A stretch of 32,308 nt of DNA from Savagea sp. (GCA_030152585.1 JASLJC010000010.1:1-32308), one strand, 5' to 3'. Shown: positions 7,455 through 15,324, counted from the first letter of the stretch. Program-made: numbers and translations. The notes: a model not told the origin generated them from the letters alone.

Positions 7455-8042
7455 ATGACGGAACGTCAAGATCAAAACTTAGAAGATGTTATTCAAAAGT
7501 TAAACAAAGAAGAGCAAATTCAATCGGTAGAATACCTTATTGAAAACTTGCCAGAGTATGTAGAATCATTAAAAGTCATTGAAGAGAAAGTAGCATTCGC
7601 TGTAGAAGCTCTTCAAGATAGCGAAACGTTAGAGTTCATCACAGGAAACCTTGAAGGTAAAGTGCGTGACTTACGTATCGGCGACGAGCATTTTGAAGCG
7701 CTCATCGAATTAACACATATGTTACCAAAACTTGTACCTTTAATTCATACGTTAGATGACTTAAAAGATTTCGCGTTATCTGTATGGAATGACGAAGAAA
7801 CAGTACAAGATGCTATTCGCCACGGTCAGCATACGTTAAATAAATTTGTTCCAGTGGACAAAGGTATTGAACTTGCAGGCGAAGCAAAAGAAATCATGGA
7901 AGAAACACAAGAGGAATTTGCGAACAAGAAAGATGAAAAATATTCAATGTTCAGTCTCCTCAGCATGTTAAAAGATCCAGTCGTACAAGACGGACTTCGT
8001 TACATGAACGCATTTTTAGCGGTTATGAATCGTCGTCGTTAA
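7455..8042 (+). CDS. DUF1641 family protein, SQR-associated
   Basis: A soluble, largely helical and acidic protein of 195 aa. The C-terminal stretch LLSMLKDPVVQDGLRYMNAFLAVM is the recognisable DUF1641 signature; that family occurs next to formate dehydrogenase genes (yrhD in B. subtilis) and next to FAD-dependent pyridine nucleotide-disulfide oxidoreductases such as SQR. No catalytic motif or cysteine is present. The start ATG follows GAGAGGCG. It is the last gene before a strong terminator (8052-8087), so sqr and this gene form a two-gene unit. A role as partner or assembly factor of the flavoprotein is inferred from linkage only. Confidence 0.85.
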   Translation: MTERQDQNLEDVIQKLNKEEQIQSVEYLIENLPEYVESLKVIEEKVAFAVEALQDSETLEFITGNLEGKVRDLRIGDEHFEALIELTHMLPKLVPLIHTLDDLKDFALSVWNDEETVQDAIRHGQHTLNKFVPVDKGIELAGEAKEIMEETQEEFANKKDEKYSMFSLLSMLKDPVVQDGLRYMNAFLAVMNRRR

Positions 8043-8051
8043 TTACGACCG

Positions 8052-8087
8052 AAAGAAGCGAAGAATTTTATTCTTCGCTTCTTTTTT
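8052..8087 (+). terminator. Intrinsic terminator of sqr-DUF1641
   Basis: Stem 8052-8065 with 8071-8084, loop TTTTA, ending in a T-run. It starts 9 bp after the DUF1641 stop codon. Confidence 0.9.
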
Positions 8088-8226
8088 AGTTTCATAAGAT
8101 TGTTCTTTTCCATAATCATTTTTTTACTTTACATTCAACATATCGTCGCTTCTATTTTTGATAAAACGTAAAAAGTGTTCACAAGGAAGTGAAAACAATT
8201 CGAAGGATTCGTTCATTCGTTTACGT

Positions 8227-8256
8227 TTGCAAAAGAAACGTGTAATATCGTATAGA
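8227..8256 (+). promoter_or_regulatory. Candidate promoter of the sensor kinase operon
   Basis: -35 TTGCAA (8227-8232), 18-bp spacer, -10 TATAGA (8251-8256). An inverted repeat ACGTTT-N7-AAACGT (8223-8241) covers the -35. The predicted start of transcription near 8263 rules out the ATG at 8261 as translation start of the kinase. Confidence 0.5.
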
Positions 8257-8296
8257 GTACATGTTCTACAATCGAGCAATCGAGGAGAGCATATTA

Positions 8297-9352
8297 GTGA
8301 AAAAAGGTGAAGAAATGAGCGAACAATCATTAGAAACGATTTTTTCAGGTAAAATATTTCATCATTTACAAGATGGAATTATCGTCATGGACAAAGATCG
8401 TAAAATTATCGAAATGAATCGATCGGCACGAGCATTAATGGGATTAAAGGTTGGAGAAACAGTGCCACATTGTGCATATTGTAAAAAGCGTAAATTAAAA
8501 GAAGGCGAAGAACGTTGTTATTTAATTGCCAATGGCGGGGAAATTCCTTACTTCTCTTCACAAATGCAAAGAGTCGGTGAATATTTAGTCGATGTGGAGA
8601 TGAGTACGGCTTTAATTTATGAAGATGAAGAGTCAGGAGAGCGGTATTACGTCCTCGTACTACGTGATTTAGCGTGGAAAAAACGAGAAGAAGAAATGAA
8701 ATTATCAAAACGAATGGTCCGCTATTTAACTGAAATAAAAGAAGAGGAACGAAAACGTTTATCTCAAGAACTTCATGACGGTGTCAGTCAATCGTTATAC
8801 AGCATTGCGATTGCAATGGACAATTTAATGGAATCTGTACAAGAAACGGAAGTCATTAGTGAATACGTTCAAGAAGTACGGAACGAATTAAGTCATGTCA
8901 TTTCAGATGTAAAATATTATTCAGAAGCATTGCGCCCTCGTGTTTTGGATCAGTTCGGTGTCGTACCAGCGATTGAAATGCTCATTCAATCTATTCAAAA
9001 AAACATTCCGAATTTATCCGTTACGTTGAAGGCAAATAAGACAGAGCGTTATCATCCTGTTATTGAAATTAACGTTTATCGTATTATTCAAGAAGCTTTG
9101 CACAATATGATGAAGTATGCCAAAGCAGAAGAAGTGACAATTACTTTCCAAGACGACGATGGCTTTTTAACAGTGACGATTCACGATAATGGTATCGGCT
9201 TTGATACGAAGCGAGTAACAGAAGGACTCGGATTGCTTCACATGCAAGAACGTATTTCTCACGTAAATGGAACGATCCATATCGATTCCAAAAAAGATGA
9301 AGGTACGACGATTCGTTTTTCTGTCCCTGCGTATGAGGAGGATGCAGAATGA
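8297..9352 (+). CDS. NarL-type sensor histidine kinase with N-terminal PAS/cysteine domain
   Basis: Cytoplasmic two-component kinase without membrane segments. Residues about 15-120 form a PAS-like sensor (DGIIVMDKDRKIIEMNRSARALMG) carrying HCAYC followed by 11 residues and another cysteine (C59, C62, C74). Then a HisKA_3 dimerisation domain with the phosphorylated H160 in LSQELHDGVSQSL, and an HATPase domain with EALHNMMKYAKA, HDNGIGFD and GLGLLHMQER. GTG 8297 is chosen for its GAGGAGAG site 9 bp upstream; ATG 8315 with AAGGTGA is the alternative. It overlaps the regulator gene by 4 bp. The cysteines suggest a metal, Fe-S or thiol redox input, similar in idea to NreB but with a different spacing; the signal is unknown. 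Confidence 0.88.
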   Translation: MKKGEEMSEQSLETIFSGKIFHHLQDGIIVMDKDRKIIEMNRSARALMGLKVGETVPHCAYCKKRKLKEGEERCYLIANGGEIPYFSSQMQRVGEYLVDVEMSTALIYEDEESGERYYVLVLRDLAWKKREEEMKLSKRMVRYLTEIKEEERKRLSQELHDGVSQSLYSIAIAMDNLMESVQETEVISEYVQEVRNELSHVISDVKYYSEALRPRVLDQFGVVPAIEMLIQSIQKNIPNLSVTLKANKTERYHPVIEINVYRIIQEALHNMMKYAKAEEVTITFQDDDGFLTVTIHDNGIGFDTKRVTEGLGLLHMQERISHVNGTIHIDSKKDEGTTIRFSVPAYEEDAE

Positions 9353-9981
9353 ACATATTAGTCGTCGATGATCATATGCTGATTCGCAAAGGACTCCGTA
9401 TTTTGTTAGAGCGGATGGATGAAGTGACGTCAGTATGTGAAGCTGAAAGCGGTACAGAAGCTGTTCAACGGATTTATAAAAAACAACCTGATATCGTCAT
9501 TATGGATTTATCAATGCCAGATGGTTTAGACGGTTTTACTGCAATGCAGCATATTAGAAGTGTTGTACCTACGACAAAAGTTATTATTTTGACGATGCAT
9601 GATCAAGAAACATACGTACGCCGTGCAATTCGTCTTAAAGCATCGGGTTATATATTAAAAAATAGTGAGCCAGGTCGTATAAAAGAAGCAATTTTAACAG
9701 TACGTGAAGGTGGAGAATATTATGATCCAGCGATTCCACAAGAAATGATCAATCGTCATAAAAAATCAGATAAAGAACAGTCCGTTTTGACAAAACGTGA
9801 ACAAGAAGTATTACGTTTCGTTTCATTAGGTTATTCTAACCGTCAAATCGCAGAGCAATTAATGATCAGTCCGAAAACAGTAGAACGCCATAAAGAAAAT
9901 ATGATGAAGAAATTAGAATTAAAAGGACAACATGAGCTTGTGCAATACGGTTTACGAAACAACTATGGTACTTTTCTTTAA
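9349..9981 (+). CDS. NarL/FixJ-type response regulator
   Basis: Partner of the upstream kinase (ATGA overlap, ribosome site GAGGAGG). The receiver domain has the acidic pair D7-D8, phospho-acceptor D53 in IVIMDLSMP, the conserved threonine in ILTMHD and lysine in YILKNSEPG. The C-terminal LuxR helix-turn-helix is LTKREQEVLRFVSLGYSNRQ then IAEQLMISPKTVERHKENMM. The 210 aa match the family. It probably binds near its own promoter and may control neighbouring redox genes; inverted motifs around 8164-8244 are candidate sites. The universal stress gene begins 20 bp later, so it may be co-transcribed. Confidence 0.93.
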   Translation: MNILVVDDHMLIRKGLRILLERMDEVTSVCEAESGTEAVQRIYKKQPDIVIMDLSMPDGLDGFTAMQHIRSVVPTTKVIILTMHDQETYVRRAIRLKASGYILKNSEPGRIKEAILTVREGGEYYDPAIPQEMINRHKKSDKEQSVLTKREQEVLRFVSLGYSNRQIAEQLMISPKTVERHKENMMKKLELKGQHELVQYGLRNNYGTFL

Positions 9982-10001
9982 AGAAGGAGAGAAAATAAAG
10001 T

Positions 10002-10379
10002 ATGTCTAAAAAAATTATCGTGTCATTAGATGGAAGTGCGAGTTCCGCACAAATTATTCCAATTGCCGTGAGTATTGCAAAACAGTATGGAGATCAAATT
10101 TTATTTTTAAATATCCAGTCATCTTTACGAGAACTCGGTTATCCGACAGTTCGAAAAGCGATTGAACAAATTGAAGATGAAGGTGTACCTTACGAAGCGA
10201 AAATTCGTGTCGGCATTCCAGCGATGGAAATTGTGGCGGAAACGTCGAATGAAGATGTACGTTGTCTCGTGATGGCAAAAGGACGTGGAGATGAAGAGGC
10301 AATCGGTAGTGTGAGCGCACACGTTTTAAAGTTAGCAAAATCTCCGGTACTCCTCGTTCCTCCTTTAGCATTCAAATAA
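10002..10379 (+). CDS. Universal stress protein (UspA family)
   Basis: Single-domain Usp of 125 aa, slightly shorter than the usual 140. The N-terminus KKIIVSLDGSASSAQIIPIA gives the first strand and nucleotide-facing Asp. The C-terminal half has LVMAKGRGDEEAIGSVSAHVLKLAKSPVLLVP, matching the G-x2-G-x9-G(S/T) ATP-binding pattern with one residue of variation. Start ATG follows AAGGAGAG. It lies directly after the two-component genes, suggesting it belongs to the response they govern. Molecular role unknown, as for most Usp proteins. Confidence 0.88.
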   Translation: MSKKIIVSLDGSASSAQIIPIAVSIAKQYGDQILFLNIQSSLRELGYPTVRKAIEQIEDEGVPYEAKIRVGIPAMEIVAETSNEDVRCLVMAKGRGDEEAIGSVSAHVLKLAKSPVLLVPPLAFK

Positions 10380-10451
10380 AAGGTTGCAAAATGATTGAAA
10401 AGTCGATAGCCTAAAACGGTAAGGGTTTAAGAGAATAAGGAGGGGACACTA

Positions 10452-11285
10452 TTGCAAAAAACGATAAAAGAACTTATTTTATTAACGATAGGGTCTTTAT
10501 TATTCGCCCTCGGTGTAACGGCATTCTCACTCCCGAATGAATTATCAGAAGGTGGCGTCATCGGATTGACGATTATCTCTTATTATTTGTTCGGTTGGTC
10601 GACAGGAATTGTAAACTTTGTATTGAATGCAATTTTACTCGTCGTCGGGTATAAATTTTTCAGTCGTAAAACGACTATTTATACGATAGTTGTCATTACA
10701 TTATCGTCTCTTTTCTTATCGTGGACAGAAGGAATTGTAGCGACACCTCATAATGATACGTTACTTGCAGCACTTTTTTCAGGTGTATTTGTCGGAATTG
10801 GACTCGGTCTTATTTTTCGTGCAGGTGGAACGTCTGGAGGTTCTGCTATTTTAGCGCAACTGGCGCATCAATTTCTCGGCTGGTCGGTCGGAAAAGGTAT
10901 GTTACTCATTGATTTTCTCGTCATTGCAGGAGGATATTTCGTCATCGGAGCAGAAAAGTCGATGTATACACTCGTTGCCGTCTTTATCGGTGCTCGTGTA
11001 ATAGACTTCGTAATTGAAGGGTTAAATCGCCGTACTGCGGTGACGATTATATCGGATAATCAGCAAGACATTCGTGAACAGATTATGCAAAAAATGGCGC
11101 GTGGAGTAACGATTATCGACGGTCGTGGAGGATATACGAATAATCGAAAAGAAATTTTATACGTCGTGATCAATAAGCCAGAAGTCGTCCGTTTAAAATC
11201 GGTCGTCGCTTCAGTCGATCCGAATGCGTTCGTCGTCATTCATGACGTACGAGATGTACTCGGAAGTGGATTTGAATCACGCTAA
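10452..11285 (+). CDS. YitT family membrane protein (DUF2179 C-terminal domain)
   Basis: 277 aa. About five or six hydrophobic membrane segments in the first 200 residues (IKELILLTIGSLLFALGVTA; IVNFVLNAILLVVGYKFF; TIYTIVVITLSSLFLSW; LLAALFSGVFVGIGLGLIF; GKGMLLIDFLVIAGGYFVI) with the family motif FRAGGTSGGSAILAQ, then a cytoplasmic DUF2179 domain (RRTAVTIISDNQQDIREQI to the end). The start is a TTG at 10452, supported by AAGGAGGGG six bases upstream and by the conserved N-terminus. The family is widespread in Bacillales; its transport substrate is not established. The stop codon directly abuts a terminator hairpin. Confidence 0.92.
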   Translation: MQKTIKELILLTIGSLLFALGVTAFSLPNELSEGGVIGLTIISYYLFGWSTGIVNFVLNAILLVVGYKFFSRKTTIYTIVVITLSSLFLSWTEGIVATPHNDTLLAALFSGVFVGIGLGLIFRAGGTSGGSAILAQLAHQFLGWSVGKGMLLIDFLVIAGGYFVIGAEKSMYTLVAVFIGARVIDFVIEGLNRRTAVTIISDNQQDIREQIMQKMARGVTIIDGRGGYTNNRKEILYVVINKPEVVRLKSVVASVDPNAFVVIHDVRDVLGSGFESR

Positions 11286-11321
11286 AAATCACGAGTCTCT
11301 TAGAGGACTCGTGATTTTTTT
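11286..11321 (+). terminator. Intrinsic terminator between the YitT gene and the next gene
   Basis: Arms 11288-11297 and 11306-11315 pair perfectly (10 bp), the loop can extend the stem with a bulge, and seven Ts follow. It begins one base after the stop codon and ends only 22 bp before the next start codon, leaving no room for a promoter between. Confidence 0.85.
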
Positions 11322-11343
11322 ACACGTAAAGAAAGGAGAACAT

Positions 11344-11982
11344 ATGGCATCACAAGCAGTTATCGGTCAATTGTTACATCTTATCGGAAGTGGGGTAGGT
11401 GCAATTTTTACGTACTATCTTGCATGTTCTCGCACGCCAAAAGAAAAAAAGAAAATAATAGATCGTCTATTCAGTTATATGATTCGAGTTGTACTCGTCA
11501 TGTGGACAATTAAAATTGTACGAAATGTATCACTTTTCATAGAAGACCCCATAGCTGTACTCGCTTATCCGAGTGATACGTTTACATTTTACCTCGCTTT
11601 ATTTCTCGTCATTGGACATGCTGTATGGGAGTTAAAAAAAGAACAACAATCGATTGAACCGTATATCGTAGCGGTGAGTTATACGATGCTTTTATCTCTC
11701 TTTTTCTATGAAGCGATTTTAGTCATCGTCTACGAACGAGTATATCATTTCCCTTCTCTCGTACTTTTCTTTATTGTATGGAGTAGCTATTCAATTTTAT
11801 TGAAAAGAAGTCCAGTTTTACGAGCGACGTGGATTACTTATACGATTTGGACGATTGGGACGTTTATAGTCGGTCAGTGGATTCCAGTTGTACCGTTATT
11901 TCAGTTCCGCTTAAGTGTGTACGTATTGATGTTCGTAACCTTTGTACTTCTAATCATGAGATGGAAACAAACGAGAAAGTAG
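11344..11982 (+). CDS. Uncharacterised multi-pass membrane protein upstream of ccdA
   Basis: I do not recognise this family. 212 aa with about seven hydrophobic segments (near residues 4-27, 45-65, 78-96, 105-132, 137-155, 160-178 and 185-207), short loops, a basic cytoplasmic loop RTPKEKKKIIDR and basic C-terminus RWKQTRK. One cysteine (LACSRTP), no obvious catalytic motif. Start ATG 11344 is set by AAAGGAG; a longer open frame upstream runs back through the terminator and YitT gene. ccdA begins 7 bp after its stop, so they are co-translated and a role in thiol-disulfide or cytochrome c maturation is possible, but this is inference from position. Confidence 0.8.
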   Translation: MASQAVIGQLLHLIGSGVGAIFTYYLACSRTPKEKKKIIDRLFSYMIRVVLVMWTIKIVRNVSLFIEDPIAVLAYPSDTFTFYLALFLVIGHAVWELKKEQQSIEPYIVAVSYTMLLSLFFYEAILVIVYERVYHFPSLVLFFIVWSSYSILLKRSPVLRATWITYTIWTIGTFIVGQWIPVVPLFQFRLSVYVLMFVTFVLLIMRWKQTRK

Positions 11983-11989
11983 GGATGGA

Positions 11990-12742
11990 ATGGATTTTGC
12001 ACAACTTAGTTTATGGACGGGTTTAGCAGTAGCACTTGGGGCAGGTGCACTGTCCTTTTTATCACCATGTGTATTGCCTATTTTTCCGGCGTATTTGTCG
12101 TACATTACAGGTGTTAGTATTAAAGAGTTAGAAGGAACGAAAACGACGACAATCCGTAAAAAGTTATTGTTTCACTCGATTGCCTTTTTACTTGGCGTTT
12201 CGCTCGTCTTTTTCAGTTTAGGCGTCGGTGCAACATTTGTTGGTCATTGGTTGAAACAATTGTTAAACGGTCCAACCGGTGTTTTCATTCAACAAATTGC
12301 AGGTATTTTTATTATTATTATGGGTCTTTTTATAGCTGGTTGGATTAAATTGCCGTGGCTTATGCAAGATACGCGTAAACAAGGAAAACGAAAACAGTTA
12401 GGATATGTCGGTACATTTTTCGTCGGTCTCGGTTTTGCGGCAGGATGGACGCCATGTATCGGACCGATTTTTGCTGCTATTTTATTGCTAGCGAGTGCTC
12501 AACCGAATATGGGGTTATTGTACGTCATCGCTTATATCGTTGGATTCGCTTTACCCTTTTTAATATTTACCTTTTTCATCGGTTCGATTCGCTCGATTAC
12601 GAAATATAGCGGTATCATTATGAAGATTGGTGGTATGATGATTATCATCATGGGACTTTTATTGTTCACCGGAGAATTGACACGAATTACGAGCTTTTTA
12701 CTCGATTTAGTAGAAGGTACGTGGTTATCAAATTTAGGATAG
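11990..12742 (+). CDS. ccdA: Cytochrome c biogenesis / thiol-disulfide transporter CcdA
   Basis: Membrane protein of the CcdA/DsbD family that carries reducing equivalents from cytoplasmic thioredoxin to extracytoplasmic thiol proteins. 250 aa, six predicted membrane segments. Both family cysteines are present: C27 in LSFLSPCVLPIFPAYLSYI and C156 in FAAGWTPCIGPIFAAILLL, the pair that is alternately oxidised. The start ATG 11990 is preceded by TAGGGATGG. The ResA-like gene follows after 10 bp; CcdA is the known electron donor for ResA, so the pair forms a functional unit. Confidence 0.95.
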   Translation: MDFAQLSLWTGLAVALGAGALSFLSPCVLPIFPAYLSYITGVSIKELEGTKTTTIRKKLLFHSIAFLLGVSLVFFSLGVGATFVGHWLKQLLNGPTGVFIQQIAGIFIIIMGLFIAGWIKLPWLMQDTRKQGKRKQLGYVGTFFVGLGFAAGWTPCIGPIFAAILLLASAQPNMGLLYVIAYIVGFALPFLIFTFFIGSIRSITKYSGIIMKIGGMMIIIMGLLLFTGELTRITSFLLDLVEGTWLSNLG

Positions 12743-12752
12743 GAGTAACGGA

Positions 12753-13322
12753 ATGAAAAATATCAAAAATTGGATCATTGGACTCGTCGTGCTCGGGTTA
12801 TTTGGTTGGGCATTGTATACGTTTGTCGATAGTACAGAAACGAAAAAAGAACAACAATCTGCAAATGCGATAGAAGAAACAGACGATGAAATTTTTAATT
12901 TTCAGCCAGGAGATTATGCACCTGATTTTGAATTGAAAACATTTGATGGTCAAACAGTTCGTCTGTCAGATTATAAAGGAAAGGCAGTTATGTTGAACTT
13001 TTGGGCGACTTGGTGTCCACCGTGTCGTGCAGAAATTCCCGATATGCAAAAAGTGTATGAAACGACGGATTATGAAATTTTAGCAGTGAACGTAACGGGC
13101 TCAGAATCAAAAATGAAACATGTCGAGCAATTTATTGAGAAATATGACATGACATTTCCGGTTGCATTAGACGAAGCGAGTGCTGTATCCACAATGTACA
13201 ATGCTTTTTCATTGCCAACGACGTATTTTATTGATGAAGAAGGAAAAATCGTACAGATCATCGAAGGTCCATTGAATAAAGATGCGATGATTCAAATGTT
13301 TCAACGTATCGAAGGGAAATAA
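12753..13322 (+). CDS. resA: ResA-like membrane-anchored thiol-disulfide oxidoreductase
   Basis: 189 aa. An N-terminal signal anchor (NWIIGLVVLGLFGWALYTFV, residues 6-25) places a thioredoxin-fold domain outside the membrane. Active site C88-P-P-C91 in LNFWATWCPPCRAEIPDM, cis-proline region FSLPTTYFIDEEGKIV. ResA keeps apocytochrome c haem-binding cysteines reduced; B. subtilis ResA has CEPC, so CPPC here and the related StoA/TlpA proteins keep the exact role open. Adjacent ccdA supplies reductant. resBC are not next to it. Ribosome site GGAGTAACGG is adequate. Confidence 0.88.
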   Translation: MKNIKNWIIGLVVLGLFGWALYTFVDSTETKKEQQSANAIEETDDEIFNFQPGDYAPDFELKTFDGQTVRLSDYKGKAVMLNFWATWCPPCRAEIPDMQKVYETTDYEILAVNVTGSESKMKHVEQFIEKYDMTFPVALDEASAVSTMYNAFSLPTTYFIDEEGKIVQIIEGPLNKDAMIQMFQRIEGK

Positions 13323-13337
13323 TGACAATATTTGAAA

Positions 13338-13383
13338 ATAAAAGACACTTGAACGGATGTTATATTCGTTCAAGTGTCTTTTA
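13338..13383. terminator. Two-way terminator between resA and the opu operon
   Basis: A 15-bp stem (13341-13355 with 13367-13381) separated by an 11-base loop, A-rich on the left and T-rich on the right. It lies between the convergent resA (plus) and opuAA-like gene (minus) stop codons and can serve both. Confidence 0.88.
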
Positions 13384-13420
13384 GATTAAAAATCGTTCGA
13401 TGTTCATTAGACAATGGTTT

Positions 13421-14467
13421 TTAATGGAGAGAATCATCAATATCCATCGTCGTTTGTGTCAATGTTTCAAGTAATGTAGCTGTTGTAATTTTACCGATTC
13501 GTCGTTCGTTTTTAACGACGTAGATTGCTGGAAAATCGATTAATTTTTTCATGACGTCTTTTACACTACGTTGAGGCGCAATCGTCGGGAGTTTTTCGTT
13601 AATTTCTTCGTTTTCGTGAAGCGGAACGAGTAAATGTTCCGCTTGTAAAATATTCGCTCGGTCTACTGCTTTCGTAAATGATGCGATATAATCGTTCGCA
13701 GGATGCAATATGAGTTGTTGTGGAGTATCAATTTGAACGATTTGTCCATCTTTCATCACTGCTACACGGTCACCGAGTTGGACGGCTTCATCGATATCAT
13801 GTGTAATGAAAATAATCGTTTTCTTTAACTTTTTTTGAATTTGTAATAAGTCTCGTTGCATTTCGTATCGAATGAGTGGATCGAGTGCACTAAATGGTTC
13901 GTCCATTAATAAAATATCAGGGTTATTCGTTAATGCTCGTGCAATACCGACACGTTGTTGCATACCACCTGACAATTGGTCAGGGTATTGATCTTCGTAC
14001 CCTGCTAATCCGACCGATTCAATTTGTTCGAGAGCAATTTTTCTTCTTTCTTTTTTAGATAAACCTTTTATTTCTAATCCGTATTCGACGTTTTCAATAA
14101 TCGTTCGATGGCTAAATAAGCCGAAATGTTGGAAGACCATTGCGATTTTATTTTGACGCAGTTGTTGTAATTGTTTCGTGTCGTATTCTACAATATTTTC
14201 CCCATCAATTAAAATATTGCCGCTTGTCGGTTCATTTAATAAATTAAAGCATCGAATGAGTGTAGATTTACCACTACCAGACAATCCCATAATGACGAAA
14301 AATTCGCCTTCTTTTACATCGAATGAAACATCATATACACCGACAGTATGTCCTGTTTTTTCTAAGATTTCTTCTTTCGTTTTTCCTTCTTGAATATAAG
14401 GAACGACTGTTTTTGGTTTCGGTCCAAAAATTTTACTCATATGTTGTACTTGTAATTTATTTGTCAT
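13421..14467 (-). CDS. Glycine betaine/proline-type ABC transporter ATPase (OpuAA/ProV family)
   Basis: Energises osmolyte uptake. The family-specific N-terminal extension (KTKEEILEKTGHTVGVYDVS) precedes the ATPase core: Walker A GLSGSGKST (61-69), signature LSGGMQQR (165-172), Walker B ILLMDEP (185-191) and the switch histidine in FITHDIDEA. After about residue 270 only some 80 residues remain, with one CBS-like motif (SVKDVMKKLIDFPAIYVVKN), so the usual pair of CBS domains appears reduced; B. subtilis OpuAA is near 418 aa against 348 here. It is the last gene of the operon, overlapping the permease gene by 4 bp (ATGA). The name opuAA is plausible, but substrate range is not visible. Confidence 0.92.
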   Translation of the reverse strand: MTNKLQVQHMSKIFGPKPKTVVPYIQEGKTKEEILEKTGHTVGVYDVSFDVKEGEFFVIMGLSGSGKSTLIRCFNLLNEPTSGNILIDGENIVEYDTKQLQQLRQNKIAMVFQHFGLFSHRTIIENVEYGLEIKGLSKKERRKIALEQIESVGLAGYEDQYPDQLSGGMQQRVGIARALTNNPDILLMDEPFSALDPLIRYEMQRDLLQIQKKLKKTIIFITHDIDEAVQLGDRVAVMKDGQIVQIDTPQQLILHPANDYIASFTKAVDRANILQAEHLLVPLHENEEINEKLPTIAPQRSVKDVMKKLIDFPAIYVVKNERRIGKITTATLLETLTQTTMDIDDSLH

Positions 14468-15324
14468 TGTCCAACCCCTCCGCGTTGCGTTTTATTCGCA
14501 ATACCTACTGTAATCCGGTCGATAATAATCGCTAAAAAGACGATACTTAAACCGGCTTCGAATCCAAGTGATAAGTCAATACGGTTAATTGCATAAAAGA
14601 CTCGTTCACCAAGACCGTCTGCTCCGACCATAGAACCGACGACTGCCATAGAAAGAGCCATCATCGTCGTTTGGTTAATCCCGGCTAAAATTGTTGGTAA
14701 CGCTTGTGGGAGTTGTACTTTGAATAACATTTGCATGCGGCTTGACCCGAATGACTGAGCGGATTCGATTACTTCTTCATCAACTGAACGTATGCCGAGT
14801 TCTGTCAATCGCATAACAGGAGGTAAAGCATAAATAATCGTTGCAATAATTGCAGGCACGTTTCCGAGTGGGAAGAAGAAAATGACAGGAATTAAATAAA
14901 CGAACGTTGGCATCGTTTGCATCGCATCTAAAATAGGACGCATGACGGTAGAAAAACTTTTACTAAAAGCCATTAAAATTCCAAGTGGAATTCCGATAAC
15001 GAGGGAAAGTATCACCGCTAAAATAATGACAGCTAATGTCGTCATCGTTTCTTCCCACAATCCGAAAGAGCCGATCGTAAAAAGGAATAGTCCATAGACG
15101 ATACCGCTTTTCCATGTTGTAAACAATACACCGAGTAAAAAAACGAGAAGAATGAGTACCCACCAAGGAGTGGCGAGTAATAGAGATTCAACGAATTGAA
15201 TCGTCGAAGAAGCGACCACGAAAATGTGATCAAAGAAAGATTTGTAGTTGACCGCTAAAAAGTCGACAAATTGTTCGACGTAATCACCGATCGGTAAAGA
15301 TAGATTAGGAAATGAAGTTAACAT
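14464..15324 (-). CDS. Glycine betaine/proline-type ABC transporter permease (OpuAB/ProW family)
   Basis: Inner-membrane channel subunit. 286 aa from ATG 15324; an in-frame start at 15375 exists but lacks a ribosome site. Several hydrophobic segments follow an extracytoplasmic-type N-terminus (IGDYVEQFVDFLAVNYKSFFDHI), and the ATPase-coupling loop is visible as ELGIRSVDEEVIESAQSFGS then SRMQMLFKVQLPQALPTILAG, characteristic of the binding-protein-dependent permease family. The ribosome site is poor (AGAGAAGA), which with the hairpin upstream (15391-15426) may lower its expression relative to the binding protein. Overlaps the ATPase gene by 4 bp. Confidence 0.9.
   Translation of the reverse strand: MLTSFPNLSLPIGDYVEQFVDFLAVNYKSFFDHIFVVASSTIQFVESLLLATPWWVLILLVFLLGVLFTTWKSGIVYGLFLFTIGSFGLWEETMTTLAVIILAVILSLVIGIPLGILMAFSKSFSTVMRPILDAMQTMPTFVYLIPVIFFFPLGNVPAIIATIIYALPPVMRLTELGIRSVDEEVIESAQSFGSSRMQMLFKVQLPQALPTILAGINQTTMMALSMAVVGSMVGADGLGERVFYAINRIDLSLGFEAGLSIVFLAIIIDRITVGIANKTQRGGVGQ

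Noticed and set aside
8175..8196. TTCAC-N6-GTGAA inverted repeat as an FNR site
   Set aside because: The half-sites are in the opposite order to the FNR/CRP consensus TGTGA-N6-TCACA, so it is not reported as an FNR box.
10054..10371. 105-codon minus-strand frame opposite the universal stress gene
   Set aside because: Antisense shadow; the plus-strand protein is a clear Usp with a ribosome site.
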